From Comamonas sp. B21-038 (GTDB lineage Bacteria > Pseudomonadota > Gammaproteobacteria > Burkholderiales > Burkholderiaceae_C), in contig NZ_CP092462.1 of NCBI RefSeq assembly GCF_022387135.1, positions 4,774,001 to 4,838,000 on the forward strand: a stretch of 64,000 nt of DNA. The letters run 5' to 3'. Shown here in pieces: positions 24,535-32,369 of this stretch. Each line of letters starts with the position of its first letter. Within the stretch, counting starts at the first letter, position 1. Position numbers and translations under genes: made by a program. Below the pieces are notes generated by a model that was given only the letters and a program-made list of their open reading frames with translations, was not told the DNA's origin and did not search any database.

Positions 24535-24558
24535 CCTGACTGGTGCAAGCCAGTCAGG
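24535..24558 (+). terminator. First hairpin after rpoC
   Basis: A perfect 9-bp stem (24535-24543 with 24550-24558), loop TGCAAG, no T-run. Probably an mRNA 3'-stabilising or backup element. Confidence 0.6.
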
Positions 24559-24605
24559 TCCGGCGTGGATCGTCAGCACCTGCCTTGACCAGGTTCTTTG
24601 CAAGA

Positions 24606-24640
24606 CCCGTAATTTCGCGCCGCGGAATTACGGGTTTTTT
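24606..24640 (+). terminator. Main rho-independent terminator of the rpoBC operon
   Basis: CCCGTAATT (24606-24614) pairs with AATTACGGG (24626-24634), followed by six T's. Confidence 0.92.
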
Positions 24641-24835
24641 ATTGCCTCACTTCCGGCTCGCCCCGATGATGGCCCTGTGCCAAGCCCCCAACCGCCCGCG
24701 CATCCGGCGCCGGGCCGGGTGTTTCGCACAGTGTCTTTACCAGGCCTGCTCTGCCCGCGCAGAGGCTGCCTGGGGCATATCGATTAGTATTCCTTTTGTA
24801 CCGCAGCGGCACCCAGGCCTTTGTACTCCCCCGGC

Positions 24836-26245
24836 ATGAACCCATCTTCCCGTCCACGACAACCCTCCCGGGCCGCCACGGCAGCCACCCCCAACCCAGG
24901 CCCCAGCCTGTCCGCCCAGCTGGTGGCGGTGGCGCGCGCCTTGCAGGAAGTGCGCCAGGGCCAATCGGCCCGTGCCGTGCTGGGCGGCGTAGAGCCCGCG
25001 CTGCGCGCTGGCGTGCAGGCCCTGTTGATGGATGTGCTGCGCGTGCTGGGCACCGCAGAAGCCGTGCGTGCCGAACTGGCCCCGCGCAAGCCCGCCAGCG
25101 CGGTCGATGCCCTGCTGTGCACGGCGCTGGCACTGTTGTTGCCCGAGGTGCCGCGCTACGACGCGTTCACCGTCGTGAACCAGGCGGTGGATGCCGCCAA
25201 GAAGCGCTCGGCCACCAAGTCGCAATCGGCGTTCATCAACGGCTGCCTGCGCAGCTTCCTGCGCGAGCGCGATGATTTGCTGCGTGCCGTGGCCCAGGAG
25301 CCGGTGGCGCAATTCAACCACCCGCAGTGGTGGCTCAAGCGCCTGCAGCAGGGCTATCCGCAGGACTGGCAGGCCATTGTGGCCGCCAACAATGCGAAGG
25401 CCCCGATGGCCTTGCGCGTGAACCTGCAGCGCTGCAGCCGCGCCGGCTACCTGGCGCTGCTCGACGACGCGGGCATCGAGGCCGTTGTCGGCGTGGGTGA
25501 GGCCGGCCTGGTGCTGGCGCGTGGGGTGCCGGTCGATCAGCTGCCGCAGTTTGCGCAAGGCTGGGTGTCGGTGCAGGACAGCGCCGCCCAGATGGCCGCG
25601 CCGCTGCTGCTCGATGGCTTGCAGCCGCACGATGGCCGCGCGCTGCATGTGCTCGATGCCTGCGCCGCACCCGGCGGCAAGACAGCGCATCTGCTGGAGT
25701 GCGCCACGGCCCAGCGGCCCATCGACATGGTGGCGCTGGAGATCGACGCCAAGCGCGCCGAACGCATTGGCGACACCTTGGCGCGGCTGGCGTTGCAGGC
25801 CGATGTCGTAGTGGCCAGCGGCAGCGACGTGCCCAGCTGGCTGCCGGCGGTGCAGGCGCGCCACGGAATGCAGCAATTTGATGCAATTTTGTTGGACGCG
25901 CCGTGCTCGGCCTCCGGCATCGTCCGCCGCCAGCCCGATGTGCGCTGGCTGCGCCGCTCCACCGACATTGCGCAGCTCGCGGAGATCCAGCGCACGTTGC
26001 TGGAGGCGCTGTGGCCGCTGGTCGTTCCTGGCGGCCGGCTGCTGTACTGCACCTGTTCGGTCTTCCATGAGGAGGGCGAGGACCAGGTGGCGCAGTTCCT
26101 CGGCCGCCATGCGGATGCCCAACGGCTGCCGGCGCCAGGGCATTTGTTGCCACAGTTGCGCGAGCCCGGTCACAATAGCTTGGGCAGCCTGGCGCGCGAC
26201 CACGACGGTTTCTACTACGCGCTGCTGCACAAGCCGCCTCGTTGA
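24836..26245 (+). CDS. rsmB: 16S rRNA m5C967 methyltransferase RsmB
   Basis: 469 residues from ATG 24836 (an in-frame TTG at 24821 is possible). The N-terminal NusB-like RNA-binding domain (about 25-165; VDALLCTALALLL, YDAFTVVNQAVDAAKK) is followed by a SAM-dependent methyltransferase: motif I DACAAPGGKTAHLLE, motif IV DAPCSASG, motif VI CTCSVFHEEGEDQV. The two motif cysteines are the catalytic pair of RNA m5C enzymes. Ten bases before the DUF4390-type gene, so probably an operon through the sensor kinase. Confidence 0.95.
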   Translation: MNPSSRPRQPSRAATAATPNPGPSLSAQLVAVARALQEVRQGQSARAVLGGVEPALRAGVQALLMDVLRVLGTAEAVRAELAPRKPASAVDALLCTALALLLPEVPRYDAFTVVNQAVDAAKKRSATKSQSAFINGCLRSFLRERDDLLRAVAQEPVAQFNHPQWWLKRLQQGYPQDWQAIVAANNAKAPMALRVNLQRCSRAGYLALLDDAGIEAVVGVGEAGLVLARGVPVDQLPQFAQGWVSVQDSAAQMAAPLLLDGLQPHDGRALHVLDACAAPGGKTAHLLECATAQRPIDMVALEIDAKRAERIGDTLARLALQADVVVASGSDVPSWLPAVQARHGMQQFDAILLDAPCSASGIVRRQPDVRWLRRSTDIAQLAEIQRTLLEALWPLVVPGGRLLYCTCSVFHEEGEDQVAQFLGRHADAQRLPAPGHLLPQLREPGHNSLGSLARDHDGFYYALLHKPPR

Positions 26246-26255
26246 GCCCGTCCGT

Positions 26256-26852
26256 ATGCGATTGATCCACCACTTTCTTCTTGCGCTGGTGCTGTGCTTT
26301 GCTGCAGCGGTGCCGGCCATCGCGTCGGACCATGAGAAAAAGGTCGAGCTGCAGCTGGTGCGCAATGCCGAGGGCGCCTTTGCCACCGTCGCGCTGCAGT
26401 TTGCGCTGCCCGACCAGATCGACGATGCATTGAACAAGGGCGTAGCGCTGTACTTTGTGCAGGAGGCCGAGATCATCTCCGAGCGCTGGTACTGGCGCGA
26501 CAAGACCGTCAAGAAAACCGCCCGCTACCTGCGCGTGAGCTACCAGCCGCTGACGCGGCGCTGGCGCCTGCATGTCTCCAGCATGCCGCTGACCGATGCC
26601 GCTGCGGTGACATCGCTGGGCCAGAGTTTTGACAGCCTCGACGAGGTGATGCTGGTGGTCAAGCGCGTGCGCAACTGGAAGATCGCCAGCGCCGACGAAC
26701 TCTCCAGCGACGTGGACTACCTCGTCAAGTTCAACTTCAGGCTCGACAGCAGCCAGTTGCCGCGCATCTTCCAGTTCGCGCCGTTCAGCAATGACGGCCT
26801 GAACCTGCAGATCAAAAGCCAGCTGCCGCTGCCGGAGGCAAGCGCGCCGTGA
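26256..26852 (+). CDS. DUF4390-type secreted protein
   Basis: 198 residues from ATG 26256. Signal peptide (FLLALVLCFAAAVPAIAS). The remainder is beta-rich and polar (KVELQLVRNAEGAFATVALQ; YFVQEAEIISERWYWRDK; LVKFNFRLDSSQLPRIFQF). In beta-proteobacteria this family regularly sits between rsmB and an NtrY-like kinase. Its function is unknown; the position suggests an accessory of the sensor. Its TGA stop overlaps the GTG start of the kinase (GTGA). Confidence 0.85.
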   Translation: MRLIHHFLLALVLCFAAAVPAIASDHEKKVELQLVRNAEGAFATVALQFALPDQIDDALNKGVALYFVQEAEIISERWYWRDKTVKKTARYLRVSYQPLTRRWRLHVSSMPLTDAAAVTSLGQSFDSLDEVMLVVKRVRNWKIASADELSSDVDYLVKFNFRLDSSQLPRIFQFAPFSNDGLNLQIKSQLPLPEASAP

Positions 26853-29140
26853 AAATCGAAAAGACATCGTCGATGCGCGTGGCCTACACGCCCAGCCGTG
26901 CGCGCTGGTCGGTGATCGTGGGCCTGTCGGCCATGATCGGCATTGGCCTGGTGCTGCTCTTCTTGCTGTCTTTCGCCACCAACAATCGGGTGCTGTACGA
27001 GCGCTACTACGGCGTGCTGCTGGGGGTCAACATCGGGGTCGCCTGCGTGCTCAGCATGGTGGTGCTCTGGGGCGTGGCCATCCTGGTGCGGCGCCTGATG
27101 GCGCGCCGCTTTGGCAGCAAGCTGCTGCTCAAGCTGGCGGCCACCTTTGCGCTGGTCGGCGTGCTGCCTGGCGTCGTGATCTATTTCGTCTCCTACCAGT
27201 TCGTCTCGCGCTCCATCGAGAGCTGGTTCGATGTGAAGGTCGAAGGCGCGCTCGATGCCGGGGTCAACCTCGCACGCATCACGCTCGATACCACCTCCAC
27301 CGCGATGGCCGAGCGCACCCGCACGGCGAGCAGCCAGCTGTCCCAGATATCGGATGCCGCTTCCGGCCTGGTGCTCGAACGCATCAAGGACCAGCTGGGC
27401 GCCGACGACGTGGTGCTGTGGTCGGCCAACTCCCAGGCGATTGCCAGCACCGGCCAGTCGCGCTTTGTGCTGAACCCCGAAAAGCCCTCGGCCGCATTGC
27501 TGCGTACCGCCACCCAGCAGCAGCGCGCATTTCAGATCGATGGTCTCGAAGAGGTGGCCGACATCAATGGCGCGATCACCGGCGACCCCTCCAAGGTGCG
27601 CGTCAAGACGCTGGTGCAGGTGGCCAATGGCGACGTGGGGGTGATCCCCGACGGCCGGTTTCTGCAGGCCACGATGCCGCTGCCCGCGGCCCTGGTCGTC
27701 AACGCGCTGAAAGTGCAGGAAGCCAACCGCGAATACCAGGAGCGCGCGCTGGCACGGGATGGCCTGCGCCGCATGTACATCGGCACCTTGACCCTGAGCC
27801 TGTTCCTCGCCGTGTTCGGCGCCGTGGTGCTGGCAGCCTTGCTCGGCAACCAGCTGGTGCGCCCGCTTTTGGTGCTGGCCGAGGGCGTGCGCGAGGTGGC
27901 ATCAGGCAATCTGCGGCCCAAACCGGTGCTGCCCAGCAAGGACGAGCTGAGCGGCCTGACCCGCTCCTTTGCCGAGATGACGCAGCAGCTGCTCGATGCC
28001 CGCCGCGCGGTGGAGCGCGGCATGCGCCAGACCGACGAGGCGCGCCAGAGCCTGCAGACCATTCTGGACAACCTGACGGCCGGCGTCATCGTGCTCGATG
28101 CCCAGGGCGTGATCCACTCCAGCAACCCCGGCGCCACGCGCATCTTGCGGGCCCCGCTGGCTGCCTTCGAGGGCCGTCCGCTGCGTGATCTGCCCGGCCT
28201 GCAGGCGTTCGCGCAGGCGGTGGACCAGCAGTTTGCCCGCCTGCACGATGTGACCGACGAGCACTACCTGGACCACTGGCAGCAGCCCTATGAACTGCAT
28301 GGCGACAGCCAGCTGCCCAACCAGAACAGCATCAACCTGGTGGCGCGCGGCGCGACCTTGCCCGACAACCGCCGCCTGCTGGTGTTCGACGACATCTCCG
28401 AAATCGTCTCGGCGCAGCGCGCCCAGGCCTGGGGCGAGGTCGCCCGCCGTCTGGCCCACGAGATCAAGAACCCGCTGACACCGATCCAGCTGTCTGCCGA
28501 GCGGCTGGAGATCAAGCTGGCCCACAAGCTCGAAGGCCAGGACCAGGCGATTTTGAAAAAGTCTGTGACCACCATCGTCGACCAGGTCGACGCGATGAAG
28601 CGGCTGGTCAACGAGTTCCGCGACTACGCGCGCCTGCCCGCCGCCGAGCTGCAGGCCGTGGACCTCAATGCGCTGGTGATGGACGTGCTGCATCTGTATG
28701 GCGCGGAAAATGCTGTGATCCCTGTGGAGGCAGAGCTGGACAGCGCGGCTCCACGTATCATGGGCGATGCGCAGCAGTTGCGGCAGGTCATCCACAACTT
28801 GCTGCAAAATGCGCAGGATGCAACGCAGCAGGCCTGGGTGGGCAACGAGACATCGGCACCGGCGGTGCGGATCTCCACGCGGTTCAGCAGCAGCAGCAAG
28901 CGGGTGCGTTTGACAATTGCTGACTGCGGTTGCGGTTTTCCAGAACATATATTACAAAAGGCGTTTGAGCCCTACGTGACGACCAAGCCCCGGGGCACGG
29001 GCTTGGGCTTGGCCGTCGTCAAGAAAATTGCGGACGAGCATGGCGCTCGCGTAGAAATCTCTAATCGAGTCGAGGGGGAAAAAATCTTAGGTGCCCAAGT
29101 GTCGTTATCATTCGCTATCGAAAAAGAAGTGATGATTTAA
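26849..29140 (+). CDS. NtrY-like membrane sensor histidine kinase
   Basis: 763 residues, GTG start at 26849 overlapping the preceding stop. Three N-terminal membrane helices (about 25-48, 56-82, 97-118), a periplasmic sensing region (about 120-305), a fourth helix (YIGTLTLSLFLAVFGAVVLA), HAMP, PAS (TILDNLTAGVIVLDAQGVIH), the phospho-acceptor H-box RRLAHEIKNPLTPIQ, and a C-terminal ATPase with N-box (HNLLQNAQDA), G1 (DCGCGFPE) and G2 (GTGLGLAVVKKI). It presumably phosphorylates the regulator 39 bp downstream. The signal is unknown; in related bacteria NtrY-type kinases have been tied to nitrogen, redox or envelope control. Confidence 0.94.
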   Translation: MKIEKTSSMRVAYTPSRARWSVIVGLSAMIGIGLVLLFLLSFATNNRVLYERYYGVLLGVNIGVACVLSMVVLWGVAILVRRLMARRFGSKLLLKLAATFALVGVLPGVVIYFVSYQFVSRSIESWFDVKVEGALDAGVNLARITLDTTSTAMAERTRTASSQLSQISDAASGLVLERIKDQLGADDVVLWSANSQAIASTGQSRFVLNPEKPSAALLRTATQQQRAFQIDGLEEVADINGAITGDPSKVRVKTLVQVANGDVGVIPDGRFLQATMPLPAALVVNALKVQEANREYQERALARDGLRRMYIGTLTLSLFLAVFGAVVLAALLGNQLVRPLLVLAEGVREVASGNLRPKPVLPSKDELSGLTRSFAEMTQQLLDARRAVERGMRQTDEARQSLQTILDNLTAGVIVLDAQGVIHSSNPGATRILRAPLAAFEGRPLRDLPGLQAFAQAVDQQFARLHDVTDEHYLDHWQQPYELHGDSQLPNQNSINLVARGATLPDNRRLLVFDDISEIVSAQRAQAWGEVARRLAHEIKNPLTPIQLSAERLEIKLAHKLEGQDQAILKKSVTTIVDQVDAMKRLVNEFRDYARLPAAELQAVDLNALVMDVLHLYGAENAVIPVEAELDSAAPRIMGDAQQLRQVIHNLLQNAQDATQQAWVGNETSAPAVRISTRFSSSSKRVRLTIADCGCGFPEHILQKAFEPYVTTKPRGTGLGLAVVKKIADEHGARVEISNRVEGEKILGAQVSLSFAIEKEVMI

Positions 29141-29179
29141 AATAACTCTCACACCTGTTGCACTGGATTTTCAAAAAAT

Positions 29180-29875
29180 ATGGCAAATATTCTGGTTGTC
29201 GATGACGAATTGGGAATTCGGGACCTCCTGTCGGAGATCCTGAACGATGAGGGCCACAGCGTGGACGTTGCGGAAAACGCCACGCAGGCGCGTTTGGCCC
29301 GCAACGAAAGCGGCTACGACCTGGTGCTGCTCGACATCTGGATGCCCGACACCGATGGCGTGTCGCTGCTCAAGGAGTGGTCGATGACCGGCCTGCTGAC
29401 CATGCCCGTGATCATGATGAGTGGCCACGCCACCATTGATACGGCGGTGGAAGCAACGCGCATTGGCGCGTTCTCTTTTTTGGAAAAGCCCATCACGATG
29501 CAGAAGCTGCTCAAGGCCGTCGAGCAGGGCCTGCAGCGCAATGTGCCGGCACCCGCCGCCGCGCCACCGGCTGCCGCTGCGCCGGGCAAGCTGGCGCCGT
29601 CTTTCACGCCGACCGGCTACAGCGCCCCGGTGGTTGCCAGCGTGGCCAACGCCGCCTCGGCCGATGCTGCGCCCAACGCCCACCAGGGCTTTGACCTGGA
29701 CCGGCCGCTGCGCGAAGCCCGCGACGGTTTCGAGAAGGCCTATTTCGAATTCCACTTGGCGCGCGAAGGCGGCTCGATGACCCGCGTGGCAGAGAAGACC
29801 GGCCTGGAGCGCACCCACCTGTACCGCAAGCTGCGCCAGCTGGGCGTGGACCTGACGCGCAATAAAAAGCACTGA
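29180..29875 (+). CDS. NtrX-like response regulator lacking the AAA+ domain
   Basis: 231 residues. Receiver domain (ILVVDDELGIRDLLSEIL; phosphorylation Asp in DLVLLDIWMPD; Lys in FLEKPIT) and a C-terminal Fis-type helix-turn-helix (MTRVAEKTGLERTHLYRKLR). These two parts match the ends of NtrX, but the sigma-54-activating AAA+ domain that normally lies between them is replaced by an Ala/Pro-rich linker (about 118-170), with no GAFTGA or Walker motif. It therefore should act as a conventional DNA-binding regulator. Partner of the upstream kinase. A shorter architecture of the same kind is known in RegA/ActR. Confidence 0.9.
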   Translation: MANILVVDDELGIRDLLSEILNDEGHSVDVAENATQARLARNESGYDLVLLDIWMPDTDGVSLLKEWSMTGLLTMPVIMMSGHATIDTAVEATRIGAFSFLEKPITMQKLLKAVEQGLQRNVPAPAAAPPAAAAPGKLAPSFTPTGYSAPVVASVANAASADAAPNAHQGFDLDRPLREARDGFEKAYFEFHLAREGGSMTRVAEKTGLERTHLYRKLRQLGVDLTRNKKH

Positions 29876-29911
29876 TTTCAGTTTTTTGAAAACGGGCGCT
29901 TTTTTTCGGGC

Positions 29912-29917
29912 TATAAT
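29912..29917 (+). promoter_or_regulatory. -10 box of tRNA-Phe copy 1
   Basis: TATAAT within GGCTATAAT, 10 bp before the tRNA. The second copy has the same GGCTATAAT at 30110-30118. No clear -35 at 16-18 bp. Confidence 0.65.
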
Positions 29918-29927
29918 TTCACTCGTG

Positions 29928-30003
29928 GGCCCGGTAGCTCAGTTGGTAGAGCAGCGGATTGAAAATCCGCGTGTCCGTGGTTCGATTCCGCGCCAGGCCA
30001 CCA
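29928..30003 (+). tRNA. tRNA-Phe (GAA), copy 1
   Basis: 76 nt with CCA, anticodon loop TTGAAAA. The acceptor 5' strand GGCCCGG faces CCAGGCC, giving one C-A mismatch at pair 5-68. The T-stem is otherwise paired (one T-G). Identical to copy 2. Confidence 0.94.
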
Positions 30004-30011
30004 AAACAACA

Positions 30012-30041
30012 AGCCTCTGCATCAGACATGGTGCAGAGGCT
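30012..30041 (+). terminator. Terminator after tRNA-Phe copy 1
   Basis: AGCCTCTGCA (30012-30021) pairs perfectly with TGCAGAGGCT (30032-30041), followed by TTCTT. Confidence 0.75.
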
Positions 30042-30131
30042 TTCTTGTATGCGCAAGGCATCGGATGCGCAGCAATTGCCCCCAAGTTGCCGGCCAGGCT
30101 CTCCGCTCAGGCTATAATGCTAGCTTGTGTT

Positions 30132-30207
30132 GGCCCGGTAGCTCAGTTGGTAGAGCAGCGGATTGAAAATCCGCGTGTCCGTGGTTCGATTCCGCGCCAG
30201 GCCACCA
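30132..30207 (+). tRNA. tRNA-Phe (GAA), copy 2
   Basis: 76 nt, identical to the copy at 29928, including the C-A acceptor mismatch. Own -10 (TATAAT at 30113-30118) and own terminator, so independently transcribed. Confidence 0.94.
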
Positions 30208-30218
30208 AACGCATTCTG

Positions 30219-30246
30219 AAGCCCATCCTCTGCGATGGGCTTTTTT
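30219..30246 (+). terminator. Terminator after tRNA-Phe copy 2
   Basis: AAGCCCATC (30219-30227) pairs with GATGGGCTT (30234-30242), within a run of six T's (30241-30246). Confidence 0.88.
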
Positions 30247-30250
30247 GCGT

Positions 30251-30748
30251 CTAGGGGCTGCGTCTTTGGGCCCGTGGTGCGGATCCGTCTGCCGCGGACA
30301 GCAGCGCCTGCTTGAGCCCCGCCGGGAACAGTGCCGGGCCGCCTGGCATATCCAGCGCAGCCACGTCCCACCAGCGTGCCGTGCAGACGCCGCCGCTGTT
30401 TTCGCGAAAGCGGATGTTGTCCAGATGCGCGAAGCGTGCTGCATCAAACACCACCTCGGCGATGAACAGCACCTCATGGCCAACGGCCCCGTGGTGGCGG
30501 TAGATGTTCTCCATCACGAGGGGCGGGCCTGGAACTTCCACCTCGACCTCCAGCTCCTCGATGAACTCGCGTCTGAGCGCATCCTGCCAGCGCTCGCCAA
30601 ACTCCACGCTGCCGCCCAGAGGGCGCACCCCTGTCAGACGGCCTTCGTCATCGGCGACCTCGGCGGCCAGCAGTTTGCCGTTGCGCCAGTGCAGGCCGAG
30701 GGCCTTGACTTTGATGTGCTGGGGTGGTCGCCAGGAGGTCATGGCCAT
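30251..30748 (-). CDS. Nudix hydrolase
   Basis: 165 residues from ATG 30748 (another ATG at 30742; longer starts run towards the XRE gene). The Nudix box is complete: GSVEFGE, seven residues, then REFIEELEVEV, so a catalytic metal site is expected. It should hydrolyse a nucleoside diphosphate linked to another group; the substrate cannot be predicted. Downstream of, and in the same direction as, an XRE regulator 88 bp away, possibly co-transcribed. Confidence 0.88.
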   Translation of the reverse strand: MAMTSWRPPQHIKVKALGLHWRNGKLLAAEVADDEGRLTGVRPLGGSVEFGERWQDALRREFIEELEVEVEVPGPPLVMENIYRHHGAVGHEVLFIAEVVFDAARFAHLDNIRFRENSGGVCTARWWDVAALDMPGGPALFPAGLKQALLSAADGSAPRAQRRSP

Positions 30749-30836
30749 ACTTATCTCTGCATTCGGGTTGCTTGCGTTAGATGCTTGCGCTGAAGCTGGC
30801 GCTCGCTCGTCATCTGTCCGACTGGACTTCAACGAT

Positions 30837-31163
30837 TCAGGCGATCTCTGCCAGCCAATGTGCCAGCGCCTTGGCACGCTTGTTTTTGCTCATCGTTCCC
30901 AGAGACAACAAGAGCAGGGCAGCGTCGTCATCCTCGCAGTACAGATAGGCAAGCGGCACCTGCAATGCTTCGGCAATCAGTCGTGCCGTTTTGACGGGAG
31001 GCTCATGCGTACCCAGTTCATAGCGGCTGATGCGCGCACGGCTTGCAGATTCATCAATGCCTATCAGTACGCCGACTTTTTCTTGCGACCAGCCCAAGTC
31101 TTCCCGCCGGGCTCGCATGCGGCGGCCCAGGATGGTTGAAGTGGGAGAGAGGGCAGAAGGCAT
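30837..31163 (-). CDS. XRE-family transcriptional regulator (first of two)
   Basis: 108 residues. Helix-turn-helix of the Cro/CI type: RARREDLGWSQEKVGVLIGI, then RARISRYELGTHEPPVKTARLI and PLAYLYCEDDD. A short C-terminal tail (SKNKRAKALAHWLAEIA) may mediate dimerisation. The start codon directly abuts a perfect 8-bp-arm palindrome, with a second matching dyad further upstream, so autorepression is likely. No toxin or phage partner is next to it. Confidence 0.9.
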   Translation of the reverse strand: MPSALSPTSTILGRRMRARREDLGWSQEKVGVLIGIDESASRARISRYELGTHEPPVKTARLIAEALQVPLAYLYCEDDDAALLLLSLGTMSKNKRAKALAHWLAEIA

Positions 31164-31180
31164 GTCACGAGTCTCGTGAC
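31164..31180. promoter_or_regulatory. Palindrome at the start of the first XRE gene
   Basis: GTCACGAG, one base, CTCGTGAC: perfect 8-bp arms. It touches the start codon at 31163. Shares the GTCACG/CGTGAC half-sites of the dyad at 31197-31213. Likely operator. Confidence 0.7.
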
Positions 31181-31196
31181 TTTGTGGTAAGCTGTC

Positions 31197-31213
31197 GTCA
31201 CGAAAAACGTGAC
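31197..31213. promoter_or_regulatory. Second dyad upstream of the first XRE gene
   Basis: GTCACG (31197-31202), five A's, CGTGAC (31208-31213). Same half-sites as the proximal palindrome, 33 bp away start to start, about three helical turns, favouring cooperative binding on one DNA face. Confidence 0.65.
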
Positions 31214-31365
31214 ATAGAGCGGCTTCAAAAGGATCCTTTCAGGAGCAATCTCAAAGGTGAGTATTGGAAGAAATGAAACTGCAGCAACCGGGGCATGGCG
31301 CCGTAACTCTGCACTGCAGGGATGCGATGTGCCTCTCTCCACAAGGGCTGAGACCGAGCCTTCGG

Positions 31366-31725
31366 TCAGTCCCCAGGCGAACGCAAGCGCTCACAAAGCT
31401 GCTGCACGATACCGGTGACAAAGGCACGGTCCGCCGGTTTCAACTCGGACAGCCATGCGCTGATGCGCATGGCCTGGTCATCGGGGGCGGTGGAGCTGTG
31501 GGCCAGCAGGTCGCCAATGCTGACCCGCAGTACCGACGCGAGGTTCTCCAGCGTATGCAGTGACGGGGCGGATGCACCGCGCTCAAAGCGGCTGATGGTC
31601 TCCGGCTCCACATGCAGCCGTTCTGCCAATTGCGCCTGCGTCCACCGGCGCGACTTGCGCAGCTCGGCAATGCGTTGCCCCAAGAGTTGGGCCAAAGGCT
31701 GCTCGGCCAGCTTCTTGTTGATCAT
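31366..31725 (-). CDS. XRE-family transcriptional regulator (second of two)
   Basis: 119 residues. Canonical XRE helix-turn-helix: LGQRIAELRKSRRWTQAQLA, ERLHVEPETISRFERG, SLHTLENLASVLRVSIGDLL. A C-terminal helical region (AMRISAWLSELKPADRAFVT) follows. Unlike the first regulator in sequence. Its start codon lies inside a 9-bp-arm inverted repeat. It is divergent from the small membrane-protein gene, which it might control. Confidence 0.9.
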   Translation of the reverse strand: MINKKLAEQPLAQLLGQRIAELRKSRRWTQAQLAERLHVEPETISRFERGASAPSLHTLENLASVLRVSIGDLLAHSSTAPDDQAMRISAWLSELKPADRAFVTGIVQQLCERLRSPGD

Positions 31726-31754
31726 ATCTGTCTAGTTGAAATCCAACAGATATG
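31723..31754. promoter_or_regulatory. Inverted repeat over the start codon of the second XRE gene
   Basis: CATATCTGT (31723-31731) and ACAGATATG (31746-31754), perfect 9-bp arms, 14-bp spacer. The left arm contains the start codon of the XRE gene, so a bound repressor, or an mRNA hairpin, would block it. Confidence 0.65.
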
Positions 31755-31916
31755 GTTGTGTGTGGAGCGGAAAGGGGCCAGAATTCAATTTGTGGAATCC
31801 AATGTAATTTCACTATATTCGGGGCCGAGGCCGACGTGCGCGCTGCGATCGGGATCCGCGGGCGCAAGGCCACGGCTGCCTATCGTCAACCCCAAAGTAC
31901 CGGAGGACTCAACACC

Positions 31917-32222
31917 ATGCCGCATGCCCCGCAACATCGCCACAGCAGCCTGGCCCCTGAAATGCAGGGGCGTAAGGAGCCGGCGCGCCCACGCAGCGTT
32001 GCAGCGGCCACGCCGACTGCGGCCGTGCCCTCTGCTGCGCGCCGCCGATTGGGCCGCAACCAGCTCGGCATTTGCCTGCTGTTTTTTGTCGAAGGTCTGC
32101 TGGGCCTGTGGGTGGTGGGATGGCCGGCGCTGAGCCTGTGCATTTTGGGAACGCTGTACCTGGCCAGCACCGCCAGACGCAAGGAAACAGCGCAGCGCAG
32201 AGCCGCTGGCACCAGCCCCTGA
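31917..32222 (+). CDS. Small membrane protein of unknown function
   Basis: 101 residues from ATG 31917 with a good GGAGGA site upstream. The basic, Ala/Pro-rich N-terminus (about 1-48) is followed by two hydrophobic stretches forming a hairpin (LGICLLFFVEGLLGLWVVGW and ALSLCILGTLYLAS), then a short basic tail. Both ends are probably cytoplasmic. Divergent from the second XRE regulator. I do not recognise the family. Confidence 0.6.
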   Translation: MPHAPQHRHSSLAPEMQGRKEPARPRSVAAATPTAAVPSAARRRLGRNQLGICLLFFVEGLLGLWVVGWPALSLCILGTLYLASTARRKETAQRRAAGTSP

Positions 32223-32369
32223 CGTCTGCGGGAACGCGCAAGCGGCACGGGGCGCGCCGGGCGGGCAGGGCATGCTGACATGCGATCGACTGTATAAGAC
32301 ATGTCAACAAATCTCATCTGACGCCTCTGTGTAATATTTTGCAAGGCCAAGGCGATACGATGGTTACAG

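Larger units (their letters stand above)
24525..24835. other. Gene-free stretch after rpoC
   Basis: Holds the two rpoC terminators (24535-24558 and 24606-24640). From 24641 to the rsmB start I see no gene and no clear promoter. Confidence 0.6.

Noticed and set aside
20310..24548. 1412-codon open frame antisense to rpoC
   Set aside because: Mirrors rpoC over its full length, same artefact; no ribosome-binding site or domain.
29928..30207. Prophage or island attachment duplication at tRNA-Phe
   Set aside because: The second copy is a whole tRNA with its own promoter and terminator, and no integrase is present in the window.
31264..31563. 99-codon frame running into the second XRE gene antisense
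   Set aside because: No ribosome-binding site, mostly antisense to a clear helix-turn-helix gene.
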